The notes beneath the pieces were generated by a model. The model saw only the letters and a list, made by a program, of their open reading frames with translations. It did no database searches and had not been told where the DNA came from. This document shows, in pieces, positions 6,148 to 7,303 of a stretch of DNA of 7,303 nt. Each line of letters begins with the position of its first letter. Position 1 is the stretch's first letter. Both the position numbers and the translations under genes were made by a program. This DNA is from Clostridia bacterium (lineage in GTDB: Bacteria > Bacillota > Clostridia > Christensenellales > Pumilibacteraceae): positions 1 through 7,303 of the forward strand of contig CAAFIN010000250.1 in NCBI GenBank assembly GCA_900762945.1. Direction: 5' to 3'.

Positions 6148-7299
6148 TTATTCGAGATCCCCGAGATCCTCGTCGAAGATCGCTTCTTCTTTGAATTCGT
6201 CGCCGTCGTCGTTGTTCTCGATCGGCTCTTCCTCGACCGCTTCGGGTTCTTCTTCGCTCTGCACAAGCGACGAGTACGGTTTAACGTCGATTTTCCAGCC
6301 GGTAAGTTTAGCCGCAAGACGCGCGTTCTGTCCGTCTCTGCCGATAGCCAGCGACAGCATGTCGTCCATAACGACGACCTTTGCCGTGCGTTCGTCGTCG
6401 TTGACCTGAACCATAACGACTTTTGCGGGGCTAAGACTGCGAGCGATAAACTCGAGCGTATCGGGACACCACGGAATGATGTCGATCTTTTCTCCGCCGA
6501 GTTCCGCAACGATCGCGTTTACGCGCATACCGCGGTTACCTACGCAAGCGCCCACCGCGTCGATGCTCGGATCTTCGCTGTAAACCGCCATTTTGGTGCG
6601 GTAGCCTGCTTCTCTGACGATTGCCTTAATCGTGATAAGTCCGTTCGCGATTTCTGGCACTTCGAGTTCGAACAAGCGTTTTACGAATCCGGGAACGGTA
6701 CGCGACACGAGAACCTGCGGCCCGCGCGGTCCGACCTTGATCTTCTTGACGTATACTTTGACGTTCTGCCCGATCTCGTATTTGTCGTTGGGTGCCTGAT
6801 CCTGCGGCATAAGCACAGCCTCGATCTGCTTGTTGATTTCGACGTGAACGTTGTTGCCGTCTATGCTTCTGACCTTGCAAGTAATGAGTTCGTCCTCTTT
6901 TTGCGAAAGTTCAGCAAAAGCATTCTCGCTCTCGATTTCGCGGAGTTTCTGCATAATGACCTGTTTAGCAGTCTGCGCCGGAATACGCGCGATATCTTTG
7001 GAATTGATTTCCTCACTGACTACGTCACCGACCTTATATTTCTTATCGATAAGACGAGCGTCCTCAAGCGAGATCTGAGTGTCTTTGTCCTCTACTTCGT
7101 CTACGACGGTCTGATATGCGAAAATCTTGATCGTGTTGCGCTCGGGCACAAGTTTAACCTCGATTGCCTTGGCGGTACCCGACTGTTTTTTATAAGCGAT
7201 CGCAAGCGCGGTTTCCAGCGCTTCGACGAAAACCGAACTCTTGATACCTTTCGTCCTCGCTAACTCTTCAAGTGCGAGAAAAAAATCCTTACTGACCAT
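6148..7299 (-). CDS. nusA: Transcription elongation/termination factor NusA
   Basis: NusA binds RNA polymerase and nascent RNA and controls pausing, intrinsic termination and antitermination. The 383 residues contain the polymerase-binding N-terminal domain (about 1-125), an S1 domain (about 137-199, ending GPQVLVSRT) and KH1 (about 205-275) with VGACVGNRGMRV and GEKIDIIPW. KH2 (about 280-345) follows, with SPAKV and AIGRDGQNARLAAKLTGWKID. The tail from residue 348 is strongly acidic: 19 of the last 36 residues are Asp or Glu. The KH1 loop is GNRG where many relatives have GPRG or GQRG. The KH2 loop GRDG has one acidic residue, within the range I would expect. There are no E. coli-type C-terminal acidic-repeat domains, as is usual in Bacillota. 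The ATG fits the family start exactly, but only four upstream bases are visible, so its binding site and the expected rimP neighbour cannot be checked. Confidence 0.97.
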   Translation of the reverse strand: MVSKDFFLALEELARTKGIKSSVFVEALETALAIAYKKQSGTAKAIEVKLVPERNTIKIFAYQTVVDEVEDKDTQISLEDARLIDKKYKVGDVVSEEINSKDIARIPAQTAKQVIMQKLREIESENAFAELSQKEDELITCKVRSIDGNNVHVEINKQIEAVLMPQDQAPNDKYEIGQNVKVYVKKIKVGPRGPQVLVSRTVPGFVKRLFELEVPEIANGLITIKAIVREAGYRTKMAVYSEDPSIDAVGACVGNRGMRVNAIVAELGGEKIDIIPWCPDTLEFIARSLSPAKVVMVQVNDDERTAKVVVMDDMLSLAIGRDGQNARLAAKLTGWKIDVKPYSSLVQSEEEPEAVEEEPIENNDDGDEFKEEAIFDEDLGDLE

Positions 7300-7303
7300 G
7301 ATA

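Larger units (their letters stand above)
1..7303 (-). other. Single transcription unit, nusA-infB operon
   Basis: Eight co-directional genes are separated by gaps of at most 21 nt or overlap by 4 to 20 nt. I see no hairpin followed by a T-run and no promoter-like spacer anywhere, so one long transcript is the simplest reading. The promoter, and probably rimP, should lie to the right of the window. The end of ribF, often followed by rpsO in Bacillota, lies to the left. Confidence 0.85.

Noticed and set aside
6123..6509. Arg/Ser-rich 128-codon minus-strand frame inside nusA
   Set aside because: It lies over the KH2 and acidic-tail region of nusA in another frame; its composition is what CG-rich codons give when shifted, and no motif is seen.
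7279..7285. Run of seven T in codons 5-7 of nusA (minus strand), and a similar run of seven A in nrnA at 2442-2448
   Set aside because: Homopolymers of seven could slip, but both simply encode Phe-Phe and Lys-Lys in expected places, and nothing else suggests phase variation in essential genes.

Overview
The window is a stretch of one housekeeping operon, read entirely on the minus strand: nusA, rnpM (ylxR), ylxQ, infB, rbfA, nrnA (a DHH/DHHA1 phosphoesterase), truB and ribF. Transcription runs from high to low coordinates. nusA begins four bases from the right edge, so its ribosome binding site and any rimP gene upstream lie outside. ribF runs off the left edge after 249 codons. This gene order, with rnpM and ylxQ between nusA and infB and a DHH phosphoesterase between rbfA and truB, is the arrangement known from Bacillota, especially Clostridia. 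Base composition is moderate and rich in CG-containing codons (TCG, GCG, CGC, ACG), and InfB has an unusual N-terminus. I infer an uncultured clostridial lineage rather than Bacillus or Clostridium proper, with low confidence.

The genes are packed almost without gaps: nusA-rnpM 21 nt gap, rnpM-ylxQ 14 nt overlap, ylxQ-infB 8 nt overlap, infB-rbfA 15 nt gap, rbfA-nrnA 20 nt overlap, nrnA-truB 4 nt ATGA overlap, truB-ribF 1 nt gap. No promoter or terminator can be seen in the window, and there is no non-coding stretch longer than about 20 nt. Three of the eight starts are not ATG (TTG for infB, GTG for ylxQ and nrnA), and the last two use a GGAGG 12 nt upstream of the start codon.

The products act around transcription, RNA and translation. 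NusA works on RNA polymerase pausing and termination. RnpM is an RNase P modulator and YlxQ an L7Ae-type RNA binder. InfB is the initiation factor that delivers initiator tRNA, and RbfA matures the 30S subunit. NrnA degrades very short RNAs and/or pAp, TruB makes pseudouridine 55 in tRNA, and RibF makes FMN and FAD.

I found no undescribed system, mobile element, CRISPR array or RNA gene. The points most worth checking are the N-terminal third of InfB, a possible internal start in infB, the non-ATG and overlapping starts, and a few family-motif substitutions in TruB and RibF.
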